Positions 1 through 7,382 of a stretch of DNA of 64,000 nucleotides are shown here, in pieces. The notes below the pieces were generated by a model. That model ran no database searches and was not told the DNA's origin. It saw only the letters and a program-made list of their open reading frames with translations. The position numbers were made by a program, and so were the translations under genes. Numbering within the stretch: the first letter of the stretch is position 1; the number at the start of each line of letters is the position of its first letter. The stretch is from Telluria mixta (lineage in GTDB: Bacteria; Pseudomonadota; Gammaproteobacteria; Burkholderiales; Burkholderiaceae_D): positions 2,046,001-2,110,000 of the forward strand of contig NZ_CP119520.1 of the NCBI RefSeq assembly GCF_029223865.1. Direction: 5' to 3'.

Positions 1-2
1 TC

Positions 3-248
3 GGCAAGGTGTTGCGCGGCTCGCTCAAGGGCGACATCGAGGCGCGCGTGTTCAATGCGCGCGAGGGTGAACTGCTCGGGCCGTTTCCATCGCCCGACGG
101 CGCGTGCCATGAAATCTTTTGCGTCAACGCGAAACACCCGGCCACGCTCGATGCCGACACGGCCGCCGAAGTGCGGCGCCTGCTGCGCGAAGAATGGCTG
201 ATGGCACGCGCGCAGGAACACGTGATCGAAGCGTGCCCGACGCGCTGA
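3..248 (+). CDS. C-terminal part of a parvulin-like (PpiC-type) peptide maturation protein, cut by window edge
   Basis: The reading frame is open from the window edge to a TGA at 246-248, so only about 81 C-terminal residues are visible. They contain the end of a parvulin fold: a G-K-V-L-R-G-S-L segment, then F-N-A-R-E-G-E-L-L-G-P-F, as in PpiC/SurA rotamase domains (F...GE..GP...DG), then a charged helix. Parvulin-related proteins of this type occur in bacteriocin export loci as putative peptide maturation proteins. The next gene, 13 bp downstream, is a C39-peptidase ABC exporter, so a role as chaperone or isomerase for exported peptides is a reasonable inference. The N-terminus, any signal peptide and the start codon are outside the window. 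It could also be an ordinary periplasmic peptidyl-prolyl isomerase. Confidence 0.6.
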   Translation, partial: GKVLRGSLKGDIEARVFNAREGELLGPFPSPDGACHEIFCVNAKHPATLDADTAAEVRRLLREEWLMARAQEHVIEACPTR

Positions 249-261
249 GCCCTGCTTCATC

Positions 262-3200
262 ATGGAAACACCGTCCAGAGCCCCGCCGTCCACGGATTTT
301 CTGGCATCCGTGGAGATCCTGTCGCCGCTCGGGCGCGAGGCACTGGAGCAGCTGGCGGAAGCGGTGCAGGTGCGCCATTACGCGTTCGGCGAGACGATCT
401 GCAAGGCGGGCGACCCGGCCGAGGGACTGTATGTGGTGAAATCCGGTTCCGTGCGCGTGTTCTCCGAAGAGCACGGCAAGGAGCTCAGCATCGGCGTACG
501 TAAAACCGGCGAAACGTTCGGCGACATCGCCATGCTGCGCGACGCCCACCACGAGTTGTCGGCGCGTGCATCGCTCAAGACGGAGCTGTGGCTGATCCCG
601 CGCGCGGCGATCGAGCCCGTGCTGGCGCGCAATCCGCAAGCCCTCGATTTCGTCACGAGCTATGTCGCGATCGGTTCCGCCGGCGGCCTCGTGGCGCGCC
701 TGTTCGATTTGCGCGGCAAGGTCGGCAAGGAGGAACTGGAAGAGATGGTGCGCAGCGTGGGCGTCAAGCGCGTCCCGGCCGGCAAGGAAATCCTCAGGCA
801 GGATGGGCGCGACGACCGCCGCCTGTACGTGCTGCGCCAGGGACAAGTCAAACTGGTCTACCACGACGGCGCCGACGAATTGACGTTGGCCACGCTGCAG
901 GCGGGCGACATGTTCGGCGAGAAGGCGTGCCTGATGCGGCAGGAGCAGATGGCATCGGCCGTGGCGGTATCTCCCGCCACCCTGCTCGTCATCCCCGAAA
1001 AGACGGCACACATGATCCTCGAGCGCAACGCGGGCCTGCGCGAGGTGCTGGAAGACCGCATCCGCTTCGTCGAACGGGAGCTGGAGCGGCAAAAGAAGCT
1101 GGCCGAACGCCGCAAGCGGCCGCTGCGGCTGGACCTCGCCGAGCCCGGGTCCGGCGAGCGCGTGATCCGCCGCTTCGCCCTGGTGGAGCAGGCCGAGGAG
1201 ATGGATTGCGGCGCGGCCTGCCTGGCCATGCTGTGCCGCCAATACGGCGTGCAGATCACGCTCGGCAAGCTGCGCGAACTGGCCAACGTCACCACGCAGG
1301 GCGCCACCCTGGACAGCCTCGCGCGCGCGGGCGAGACCCTCGGCTTCTCCGCGCGCGGCGTACAGTGCACGTTCGACGCGCTGCAGGGGTTCGAGCTGCC
1401 CTTCATCGTGCACTGGGAGGGCTACCACTACGTGATCGTGTATGGCATCTCGCCGCGCACCATCTGGGTGGCCGATCCGGCGGTGGGCTTCCGCAAGATG
1501 TCCGTCGAGGAATTCGAGCGGGGCTGGAGCGGCACCTGCCTCGTCTTCACGCCCGGCCAGGACATGGCGGCGCAGGCCGTCGAACGCTCGCCGTGGCTGC
1601 GCTTCGTGGGCTACCTGCGGCCGTATCGCAAGATCTTGCTGCACCTGTTCCTGGCCACGTTCGTGATCCAGATGCTGGGCATCGTGCCGCCCCTGATCAT
1701 CCAGAACATCCTGGACGGCGTGATCGTGCACCAGAACGTCAGCCTGCTGCATTTGCTGATCGCCGGGCTCGTCATTTCGAACGTGTTCTCGCAGCTGATG
1801 GCGACCGTGCGCGCCTACCTCGCCAACTACATGGTGCGCAACCTCGACTTCTCGATGATGGCGGGGTTCTTCAAGCACACGATGTCGCTGCCGTTCTCGT
1901 TCTTTGCCAAGCGCAAGACGGGCGACATCGTCGCGCGCTTCCAGGAAAACCAGACGATCCGCGCCTTTTTGACCGAGTCCACCGTCACGACGATGCTGAA
2001 CCTCTTGATGGTGTTCATCTATTTTTCCATCCTGTTCGTCTACAACGTCAAGCTGACCTTATTGTTGATCGCGTTCGTCATCCCGATCATGGCGCTGACG
2101 ATCCTGACGACACCGCACATCAAGCAGTACGCGCGCGACGTCTTCAATGCCTCCACCGACGCGCACGCCTTCCTGATGGAAGCGCTGGGCGGCGTGGAGA
2201 CGATCAAGGGCATGGGCAGCGAGCGTCCCGTGCGCCTGAAATGGGAAAAGAAATACGTCAAGGCGCTCGACACGCAATACCGCGCGCAGCAATTCAACAT
2301 TCTCGTCGGCCTCGCGAGCCAGCTACTGAATGCGGGCACGACGATCGCGATCCTGTGGGCCGGCGCGAGCCTCGTCCTCGACCATGAATTGACGATTGGC
2401 CAGCTGATCGCCTTCAATGCCCTGATGGGCAGTGTGCTGGCACCGTTGATGGGGCTGGTGGCGCTATGGAGCCGGCTGGCGGACGCCGGCGTCGCGATGG
2501 AACGCCTCGGCGACGTGCTCGACATCGAGCCGGAACAAAAACCCAGCGAGGCGGCCAGCCGCGTCGTGCTGCCCGATTTGCGCGGCGACCTGAAACTCGA
2601 GAACGTGTACTTCCGCTATGGCGGCAACGACACTGCGTACGTGCTGGAAAACATCAGCATCGATATCCGGCGTGGCGAGCTCGTCGCCATCGTCGGCCGC
2701 AGCGGCTCGGGCAAGACGACGCTGGCGAAACTGCTGGTCGGCTTTTATGCGCCCACGGACGGCAAGATCCTTGTCGACGGCTACGACATGAGCGCGATCG
2801 ACAAGGATTATTACCGCGCCCAGGTCGGCTACGTCATGCAGAGCAATCTACTGTTCTCCGGCACCATCGCGGAAAACATTGCGAGCGGTGACGAGAGCCC
2901 GGACCGGCGCCGCATCGAGCAGGTCGCAAAGATGGCCGATGCACACGCCTTCATCAGCAAGATGCCGCTCGGGTACGAGCAGGTGGTGGGCGAGCGCGGC
3001 GTCGGGCTGTCCGGCGGCCAGGTGCAGCGTTTATGTATCGCCCGCGCGCTGTACCAGGACCCGCGCCTGCTCGTGTTCGACGAAGCGACGTCGGCACTCG
3101 ATACGCAGTCCGAAAGCAACATCATCGCGAACATGCACGAGATCCTTGCGGGACGCACGGCCGTGATCATCGCGCACCGGCTCAGCACGATCATGCGGGC

Positions 3201-3318
3201 GGATAAAATCGTCGTGCTGTACGAGGGCGGCATCGTCGAACAGGGCCGGCACGACGAGCTGCTGGCCGGGCGCGGCATGTATTACGAGCTCGTGCAGAAG
3301 CAGTTAGCGGCAGCATGA
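262..3318 (+). CDS. Peptidase-containing ABC exporter (C39 leader peptidase) with N-terminal cyclic-nucleotide-binding-like domains
   Basis: This 1018-residue protein would cleave double-glycine leaders and export the peptides across the inner membrane. Residues about 14-130 and 150-275 are two cNMP-binding-like beta-barrels. Their phosphate-binding cassettes (F-G-D-I-A and F-G-E-K-A) lack the usual Pro-Arg, so nucleotide binding is doubtful. Residues about 300-435 are a C39 peptidase with an intact triad: Cys316 in E-E-M-D-C-G-A-A-C, His389 in Y-H-Y-V-I-V-Y-G and Asp405 in A-D-P-A. A membrane domain follows at about 450-750, then an ATPase with Walker A at 812-819, LSGGQ at 916-920 and Walker B Asp940-Glu941. 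The architecture resembles the peptidase/ATP-binding transporters of NHLM-type bacteriocin loci. The stop overlaps the start of the sigma-54 activator gene (ATGA). The seven GG-leader peptides nearby are the obvious substrates. Confidence 0.93.
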   Translation: METPSRAPPSTDFLASVEILSPLGREALEQLAEAVQVRHYAFGETICKAGDPAEGLYVVKSGSVRVFSEEHGKELSIGVRKTGETFGDIAMLRDAHHELSARASLKTELWLIPRAAIEPVLARNPQALDFVTSYVAIGSAGGLVARLFDLRGKVGKEELEEMVRSVGVKRVPAGKEILRQDGRDDRRLYVLRQGQVKLVYHDGADELTLATLQAGDMFGEKACLMRQEQMASAVAVSPATLLVIPEKTAHMILERNAGLREVLEDRIRFVERELERQKKLAERRKRPLRLDLAEPGSGERVIRRFALVEQAEEMDCGAACLAMLCRQYGVQITLGKLRELANVTTQGATLDSLARAGETLGFSARGVQCTFDALQGFELPFIVHWEGYHYVIVYGISPRTIWVADPAVGFRKMSVEEFERGWSGTCLVFTPGQDMAAQAVERSPWLRFVGYLRPYRKILLHLFLATFVIQMLGIVPPLIIQNILDGVIVHQNVSLLHLLIAGLVISNVFSQLMATVRAYLANYMVRNLDFSMMAGFFKHTMSLPFSFFAKRKTGDIVARFQENQTIRAFLTESTVTTMLNLLMVFIYFSILFVYNVKLTLLLIAFVIPIMALTILTTPHIKQYARDVFNASTDAHAFLMEALGGVETIKGMGSERPVRLKWEKKYVKALDTQYRAQQFNILVGLASQLLNAGTTIAILWAGASLVLDHELTIGQLIAFNALMGSVLAPLMGLVALWSRLADAGVAMERLGDVLDIEPEQKPSEAASRVVLPDLRGDLKLENVYFRYGGNDTAYVLENISIDIRRGELVAIVGRSGSGKTTLAKLLVGFYAPTDGKILVDGYDMSAIDKDYYRAQVGYVMQSNLLFSGTIAENIASGDESPDRRRIEQVAKMADAHAFISKMPLGYEQVVGERGVGLSGGQVQRLCIARALYQDPRLLVFDEATSALDTQSESNIIANMHEILAGRTAVIIAHRLSTIMRADKIVVLYEGGIVEQGRHDELLAGRGMYYELVQKQLAAA

Positions 3319-4586
3319 AACTGTTCAATCAAGACTTGCCGCGCGGCGCATCGTCGATGTCGTACGCGGGTTTGCTGGAGCGTCTGGAAATCCTGCGCTC
3401 GACCTTGCGCTGGGCCAGCCGCCTGGAGCGCCCCGACATCGAAAAGCTGCTGCGCCAGGCGAACGCCGTACGCGACGAAGTGATGCAGCTGTCGCACAGG
3501 GAGCGTTTCGTGCAGGCGGTCGGAAGCCAGGCGGCGCCGGAGCAGGCGCCTGAGCAGACGCCAACTGAGCGCCGCCAGGCCCTGCTCGCGCGCAGCTTCG
3601 TGTTCGAAGGCACGTTCGGCGACAACCCGCGCCTGCTGGACGCGCTCGAGATCGCGGAAAAGGCGGCGCCGACCGACCTGCCCGTCCTCGTCGATGGCGA
3701 AAGCGGCACGGGCAAGGAATTGATGGCCAAGGTGATCCACGCGAACGGCGCGCGTGCCGACAAGGCGTATATCTCCGTCAACTGCGGCGCGATTCCCGAG
3801 AGCCTGATCGAATCGGAGCTGTTCGGCCACAAGCGCGGCGCATTCACCGGCGCGGCGACGGACCGCAAGGGCAAGTTCGAAAGCGCGCACAAGGGCACGA
3901 TCTTCCTGGATGAGATCGGAGAGCTGCCGCTGCAGGGGCAAGTGAAATTGCTGCGCGTATTGCAGTCGCACGAGATCCAGCGCGTGGGCTCGGACGAGAC
4001 GATCGCCGTCGACGCCCGCATCGTCGCCGCCACCAACAAGAATTTGCGCAAGCTGATCGAACTGGGCCAGTTCCGCGAAGACCTGTTTTACCGGCTCAGC
4101 GTGATCCACGTGACCTTGCCGCCCCTGCGCGAGAGAAAGGACGAGATTCCCCTGCTGCTGGCCTATTACGGCGACGAGGCGGCCGAAGCGCTGAAGCGGC
4201 GGCCGGTCGCGATGACGCCGGCATTACGCGCCTTCCTGCTCGATTACACCTACCCCGGCAACATCCGCGAATTGCGCAACCTGATGTACCGGCTGGCCTG
4301 CCTGGCCGGAGACACGGCGGACATCGCGCACCTGCCCGAGGACGTCCGGCCTGTCGCTGCGGCACCTGTGCGGGTGCCGGCGGCATCATCCGAGCCGCCG
4401 GCTTCGCTGGCCGAAGCCAAGCGCGCGGCCAGCGACGAAGCCGAGCGCGCCTGCCTGGAACGCGGCCTGAAGGACGTCGGCGGCACCGTGGCCGAACTGG
4501 CGCGGCGCTGGGACATGAACCGTTCCCATTTACAGATCCTGTTGAAAAAGCACGGCCTGCATTCGAAGGATTTTCGCCGGCATTAG
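3315..4586 (+). CDS. Sigma-54-dependent transcriptional activator (bEBP) without receiver domain
   Basis: A 423-residue enhancer-binding protein that would remodel sigma-54 RNA polymerase. The AAA+ core carries Walker A G-E-S-G-T-G-K (128-134), the sigma-54-contacting G-A-F-T-G-A loop (175-180) and Walker B F-L-D-E (197-200). The C-terminus (about 385-420) is a Fis-type helix-turn-helix. The N-terminal 90 residues are helical and lack the acidic pocket and Lys of a response-regulator receiver, so the signal input is unknown. The start codon overlaps the exporter stop by 4 nt, which implies translational coupling. Two near-consensus sigma-54 promoters lie 2.3-3.2 kb downstream in front of the peptide genes. 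This is therefore very likely the dedicated activator of the peptide operons, possibly tuned by the kinase/phosphatase pair encoded next to it. Confidence 0.93.
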   Translation: MKLFNQDLPRGASSMSYAGLLERLEILRSTLRWASRLERPDIEKLLRQANAVRDEVMQLSHRERFVQAVGSQAAPEQAPEQTPTERRQALLARSFVFEGTFGDNPRLLDALEIAEKAAPTDLPVLVDGESGTGKELMAKVIHANGARADKAYISVNCGAIPESLIESELFGHKRGAFTGAATDRKGKFESAHKGTIFLDEIGELPLQGQVKLLRVLQSHEIQRVGSDETIAVDARIVAATNKNLRKLIELGQFREDLFYRLSVIHVTLPPLRERKDEIPLLLAYYGDEAAEALKRRPVAMTPALRAFLLDYTYPGNIRELRNLMYRLACLAGDTADIAHLPEDVRPVAAAPVRVPAASSEPPASLAEAKRAASDEAERACLERGLKDVGGTVAELARRWDMNRSHLQILLKKHGLHSKDFRRH

Positions 4587-4593
4587 AACTGGT

Positions 4594-5361
4594 TTACAAG
4601 GAGGGATTGAGGACGGTCTGGTCGGGCTCGACGTCGTCCGCGCGCACGACGATGACGGAGATGTTGTCGCGCCCGCCCGCTTCCAGCGCCAGCCGGACGA
4701 GCGTATCGGCCGCCTGCGCGCAGTGGCCGCCGGTCAGCGCGCCGAACATGGCCTCCGGGCTGACTGCATTGCTCAGGCCGTCGCTGCAGAGCAGGAAGAT
4801 GTCGCCGTCGCTCACCTGCACCTGCACTTCGTCCAGTTCCAGCGTCGCGGCCGCGCCGAGCGCGCGCGTGATCATGGTCGCGCCCGGGTAAGCCGATGCG
4901 TCGGCGGGCGACAGATGGTTCCGCGTTTGCAGTTCCTCGAACTGGTTGTGATCGCGCGTGAGCTGGTGCAGGCTGCCGCCGCGGCATAGATAGATGCGGC
5001 TGTCACCGGCCCAGACGCAGACGGCGGTGCGGCCGGATGCCACCAGCAGGACGAGTGTCGTGCCGATGACGGGCACGTTGCGCGCGGCAGCCTCCGCCAT
5101 GAGCAGGCCGTTCACTTCGAGCAGGCATACGCGCGCGGCGGCGACGGCTTGCTGCAGGGCGTCTTCCGGCGGCAGCGCGTCCAGCGCCTCCACCGTCATC
5201 CGGCTCGCGATTTCGCCGAACGCATGACCGCCCATGCCGTCGGCGACGGCCCACATTCGCCGCGCCGGCCGGTCCAGCACGGCATCCTCGTTATTGCTGC
5301 GCACCAGTCCCGTGTCGGTGCGCGCCGCCGAGGTCCAGCGGAGTTGCAGCGCCTCGCCCAT
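4594..5361 (-). CDS. PP2C-family protein serine/threonine phosphatase
   Basis: A 255-residue stand-alone PP2C/PppA-type phosphatase that removes phosphate from Ser/Thr. The family metal-binding motifs are present: N-N-E-D-A near residue 24, A-D-G-M-G-G-H near 40, a T-T motif near 112, S-D-G-L-S near 193 and G-G-R-D-N-I-S near 228. There is no membrane segment, so it is cytoplasmic. The ATG at 5361 overlaps the TGA of the preceding peptide gene (ATGA). The phosphatase is therefore the last gene of the peptide operon and is translationally coupled to it. The likely partner is the membrane Ser/Thr kinase at 7907-9940, and FHA proteins at 12-17 kb could read the phosphorylation. The same kinase/PP2C/FHA trio regulates some type VI systems, but here it accompanies a type I exporter. 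Confidence 0.92.
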   Translation of the reverse strand: MGEALQLRWTSAARTDTGLVRSNNEDAVLDRPARRMWAVADGMGGHAFGEIASRMTVEALDALPPEDALQQAVAAARVCLLEVNGLLMAEAAARNVPVIGTTLVLLVASGRTAVCVWAGDSRIYLCRGGSLHQLTRDHNQFEELQTRNHLSPADASAYPGATMITRALGAAATLELDEVQVQVSDGDIFLLCSDGLSNAVSPEAMFGALTGGHCAQAADTLVRLALEAGGRDNISVIVVRADDVEPDQTVLNPSL

Positions 5362-5645
5362 CAGACGTGTCCGTTGTTGATACTCCGTTCATCCACGCCG
5401 ACGGTGACCACCGAGTTCGGCGCCGTATTGTTCACGCTGACCGTCTGGAACTGATTGATCATCTGGTCCGCGAAATTGTTGACCTGGTAAAAATTGATGA
5501 CAGGGGCTGTACGTAATTGCTCGGGCACATAGGCCTGGATCCAGCCGAAGCACCACGCCGCGCCGTCGCCGCCGCGGACACGTTTCATTGCACGTGCATC
5601 GAGGGTGTGCTCGACGCGAAGGTCATCGATCCTGATATGTGCCAT
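5361..5645 (-). CDS. GG-leader secreted peptide precursor 1 (divergent)
   Basis: A 94-residue precursor. I start it at the ATG at 5645, preceded by AGGAGG, rather than further upstream. The leader reads M-A-H-I-R-I-D-D-L with L-D-A-R-A-M-K-R-V-R-G-G, matching its neighbours, so C39 cleavage after residue about 26 is predicted. The mature part (about 68 residues) is divergent: it starts D-G-A-A-W-C, is rich in Asn, Gln and Val, and lacks the QFGQNN core, although it keeps N-N-T and similar Asn-rich blocks. Its stop overlaps the start of the PP2C gene. It is the last peptide of the five-peptide operon driven from the sigma-54 promoter near 6930. Function unknown. Confidence 0.85.
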   Translation of the reverse strand: MAHIRIDDLRVEHTLDARAMKRVRGGDGAAWCFGWIQAYVPEQLRTAPVINFYQVNNFADQMINQFQTVSVNNTAPNSVVTVGVDERSINNGHV

Positions 5646-5731
5646 GTGTGCCTCCTGATTGAAAGACAGCGGCTGGTCTGTTTGGTTCAGTTTATTGGCG
5701 GGGATCTCGCCGGATCCCCGCCATCTCGGCA

Positions 5732-6004
5732 TCAAATGACCGCGATGTTGTTCTGGCCGAACTGGCTCGTGTTGTTGTTCGCGGTCACGCCGCTGACGAA
5801 GGCCGATCCGTTCGCGGTCGCGTTGACGACGTTCTGGAACTGGGTCAGGTTCTGCGTCGCATCCACCGTCGAGCTGTACGTAGGCGACGGCAGCGGGTAC
5901 CAGGACGACGTCTGGGTCATGTTGTAGCCGCCACGCACGGCCACCATGGCGTTGCGATCGAGTTCGGCGGTGACGGACAGGTCTTTGATGATCAGGGTTT
6001 TCAT
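5732..6004 (-). CDS. GG-leader secreted peptide precursor 2
   Basis: A 90-residue precursor. The leader begins M-K-T-L-I-I-K-D-L and ends A-M-V-A-V-R-G-G at residues about 19-26. The mature region is about 64 residues, opening with a Tyr/Pro/Ser-rich stretch. The shared core follows: T-Q-N-L-T-Q-F-Q-N-V, then A-N-G-S-A-F-V-S-G-V, then N-N-N-T-S-Q-F-G-Q-N-N. A strong AAGGAGAA Shine-Dalgarno sequence lies just upstream of the ATG. There is no cysteine in the mature part, so lanthionine or disulfide chemistry is unlikely. It is closely similar to precursors 4, 5 and 7, which points to recent duplication. Export by the C39 transporter at 262-3318 is inferred from the leader. Confidence 0.88.
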   Translation of the reverse strand: MKTLIIKDLSVTAELDRNAMVAVRGGYNMTQTSSWYPLPSPTYSSTVDATQNLTQFQNVVNATANGSAFVSGVTANNNTSQFGQNNIAVI

Positions 6005-6022
6005 GATGTTCTCCTTAAAAGG

Positions 6023-6277
6023 TTACAGCGGGATGACGGCGTTGTTGGTAGCAAATTGCAGCGGGTTCAAGGTCACAGCGGGGGCCGTAAAGCCGTCGCC
6101 GATCACACTGTTGTTGAGGACGTTGACCTTGATGTCCTGGACCTGGGCAATGCGCTGGTCGAGGTTCAGGTTGACGTTCACGTTCGGCCCGAAGGCCTGG
6201 CCCCCGCGGATTGCGGACATGGCATGCGTGTCCAGTGCGCGCGTACGGGTGAGATCCTGGATGACGATCGACGACAT
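6023..6277 (-). CDS. GG-leader secreted peptide precursor 3 (divergent)
   Basis: An 84-residue precursor with leader M-S-S-I-V-I-Q-D-L...L-D-T-H-A-M-S-A-I-R-G-G, so cleavage after residue about 26. The mature part opens Q-A-F-G-P-N-V-N-V-N-L-N and is strongly Asn/Val-rich. It does not carry the GSAF/QFGQNN core of precursors 2, 4, 5 and 7 but ends with a related F-A-T-N-N-A-V. It has its own GGAGAA ribosome-binding site and sits between precursors 2 and 4 with gaps of 10-18 nt, so all are one transcript. With precursor 1 it forms the diverged members of the family. They may be co-subunits of one assembly or separate effectors. Confidence 0.85.
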   Translation of the reverse strand: MSSIVIQDLTRTRALDTHAMSAIRGGQAFGPNVNVNLNLDQRIAQVQDIKVNVLNNSVIGDGFTAPAVTLNPLQFATNNAVIPL

Positions 6278-6287
6278 GGTGTTCTCC

Positions 6288-6557
6288 TTAGATGACCAGC
6301 AGGTTGTTCTGGCCGAACTGCGACGTGTTGTTATTTGCCGTCACGCCGCTCACGAAGGCCGAGCCGTCGGCCGTCTCGTTGAGGACGTTCTGGATCTGGG
6401 CCAGGTTCTGCGTCGCGTTGACGGTTTTCGCATACGACGGCATCGGGTACAGCGAGTACGACGGGCTGCTCGCGCCGTGGCCACCGCGCACGCTTGCCAT
6501 TTGCTTGTGATCCAGTTCGCAGCTCTGGGCCAGGTCTTTGATGATCAGGGTTTTCAT
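6288..6557 (-). CDS. GG-leader secreted peptide precursor 4
   Basis: An 89-residue precursor. The leader M-K-T-L-I-I-K-D-L ... L-D-H-K-Q-M-A-S-V-R-G-G predicts cleavage after residue about 26, leaving a mature peptide that begins H-G-A-S-S. It carries the full family core: a T-Q-N-L-A-Q-I-Q-N-V segment, A-D-G-S-A-F-V-S-G-V and N-N-T-S-Q-F-G-Q-N-N, ending in a hydrophobic L-L-V-I. Its leader starts with the same nine residues as precursors 2 and 5. A GAGGAGAA ribosome-binding site precedes the ATG. Operon position is second, after precursor 5. Confidence 0.88.
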   Translation of the reverse strand: MKTLIIKDLAQSCELDHKQMASVRGGHGASSPSYSLYPMPSYAKTVNATQNLAQIQNVLNETADGSAFVSGVTANNNTSQFGQNNLLVI

Positions 6558-6585
6558 GATGTTCTCCTCGGTTTTCGATTGGGGG

Positions 6586-6855
6586 TTACAGGACGGCGAT
6601 GTTGTTCTGGCCGAATTGATCGGTGTTGTTGGTGGCGCTGACGCCGGAAATGAAGGCCGAGCCGTTGGCGGTCAGGTTCTTCACGTCCTGGAATTGCATC
6701 AGGTTCTGGTTCGCCTTGATGGACGTGTCGTACGACGGGCTGTACGCCGGCATCCAGGGCATGGACGTGGTGCCATGGCCGCCGCGGATGGCGGTCATGT
6801 CGCTGTGGCTCAGTTCGCAGGTGGCGGCGAGGTCTTTGATGATCAGGGTTTTCAT
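6586..6855 (-). CDS. GG-leader secreted peptide precursor 5 (first gene of the sigma-54 operon)
   Basis: An 89-residue precursor with leader M-K-T-L-I-I-K-D-L ... M-T-A-I-R-G-G and a mature part starting H-G-T-T-S. The core reads N-Q-N-L-M-Q-F-Q-D-V, A-N-G-S-A-F-I-S-G-V and N-N-T-D-Q-F-G-Q-N-N. It is the first gene of the operon precursor 5-4-3-2-1-PP2C. A sigma-54 promoter lies about 65 nt upstream of its ATG (GG at 6934-6933, GC at 6922-6921), and the leader ends in ACTCAAGGAGAA, which is also found before precursor 7. Peptide transcription should therefore depend on the activator at 3315-4586. Confidence 0.88.
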   Translation of the reverse strand: MKTLIIKDLAATCELSHSDMTAIRGGHGTTSMPWMPAYSPSYDTSIKANQNLMQFQDVKNLTANGSAFISGVSATNNTDQFGQNNIAVL

Positions 6856-6918
6856 GTCGGTTCTCCTTGAGTCGGTGATTTGGTTGGAAGAGCGTTTGAT
6901 TTGCGCTCACCAGGGTAT

Positions 6919-6936
6919 GAGCAGAATGCGTGCCAG
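6919..6936 (-). promoter_or_regulatory. Sigma-54 promoter for the peptide 5-4-3-2-1-PP2C operon
   Basis: On the minus strand the sequence reads C-TGGCACG-CATT-CTGCT. The -24 GG (6934-6933) and -12 GC (6922-6921) are separated by exactly 10 nt, as sigma-54 requires. There is one mismatch to TGGCACG-N4-TTGCW. The predicted transcript start is near 6910, giving a leader of about 55 nt to the ATG at 6855. The sequence between promoter and start resembles that of the precursor 7 promoter (shared GGTGAGC, CCAACC and ACTCAAGGAGAA blocks), which indicates a duplicated promoter-leader unit. Confidence 0.8.
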
Positions 6937-6998
6937 GCCAAAAAGCCCGTAAAACCAGGCGTTCCTGCTGTTTCGGAGGCGAATGTGGCGGGCATGGA

Positions 6999-7022
6999 CC
7001 AACATCGTGTCGCATCTGTTGG
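6999..7022. promoter_or_regulatory. Candidate enhancer (activator-binding) site: CCAACA-N12-TGTTGG
   Basis: CCAACA at 6999-7004 and TGTTGG at 7017-7022 form an inverted repeat about 65-88 bp upstream of the -24 element of the precursor 5 promoter. A matching CCAACA at 7821-7826, preceded by GGT and followed by GTTTGG at 7841-7846, sits 66 bp upstream of the precursor 7 promoter. The equal distance suggests binding sites for the bEBP. This is pattern-based inference. Confidence 0.4.
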
Positions 7023-7049
7023 ATCCATCCGAACACCGGACCCGCAAGC

Positions 7050-7084
7050 AAAAAAAAAGCCGCCCGGCTGGCGGGCCGGGCGGC
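7050..7084 (-). terminator. Rho-independent terminator after peptide precursor 6
   Basis: A 10-bp perfect stem (7059-7068 with 7075-7084, GC only) with a 6-nt loop is followed on the minus strand by nine T residues (A-run 7050-7058 on the plus strand). It begins about 20 nt after the precursor 6 stop. It separates the precursor 7-6 transcript from the precursor 5-1-PP2C transcript, which has its own promoter. Confidence 0.88.
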
Positions 7085-7104
7085 ATATAATGGAACTAAA
7101 CGGT

Positions 7105-7293
7105 TTATATGGTTTGTCTGGATGACGTACGGACTGGTTTCGCCCTGGTACGGAAATCGACGATCCGCTGCGGTTGCGCCGGTTGCAGCACGCCCGCCTG
7201 GGAGCGCGTGCGCGAACCTCCCGAGATCGCCTGCATCGCCTTGCGGTCCAGGTCGGTGTTCCCGGACAAATCCTTGATGGTGATGGTTGCCAT
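7105..7293 (-). CDS. GG-leader peptide precursor 6 (short, Arg-rich, diverged)
   Basis: A 62-residue precursor started at the ATG at 7293, preceded by AGGAGAA. The leader M-A-T-I-T-I-K-D-L ... L-D-R-K-A-M-Q-A-I-S-G-G is clearly of the family, but with S-G-G instead of R-G-G. The mature part is only about 36 residues and quite different: S-R-T-R-S-Q-A-G-V, then proline/glutamine, then an Arg/Lys-rich tail. It has none of the GSAF/NNT/QFGQNN core. It could be a truncated paralogue or a distinct cationic peptide sharing the exporter. It lies between precursor 7 and a strong terminator. Confidence 0.78.
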   Translation of the reverse strand: MATITIKDLSGNTDLDRKAMQAISGGSRTRSQAGVLQPAQPQRIVDFRTRAKPVRTSSRQTI

Positions 7294-7382
7294 GTCGTTC
7301 TCCTGAATGATGAAGGCCGGCCCGGCCATCGCAAGATGGCAGGGCCGGCATGAATGACAGATCAAATACGGTTTGGTTCCGC

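Noticed and set aside
124..1878. Long minus-strand open frame over the exporter gene
   Set aside because: It is a GC-rich shadow frame with His/Arg/Gln-rich composition opposite a gene with complete domains.
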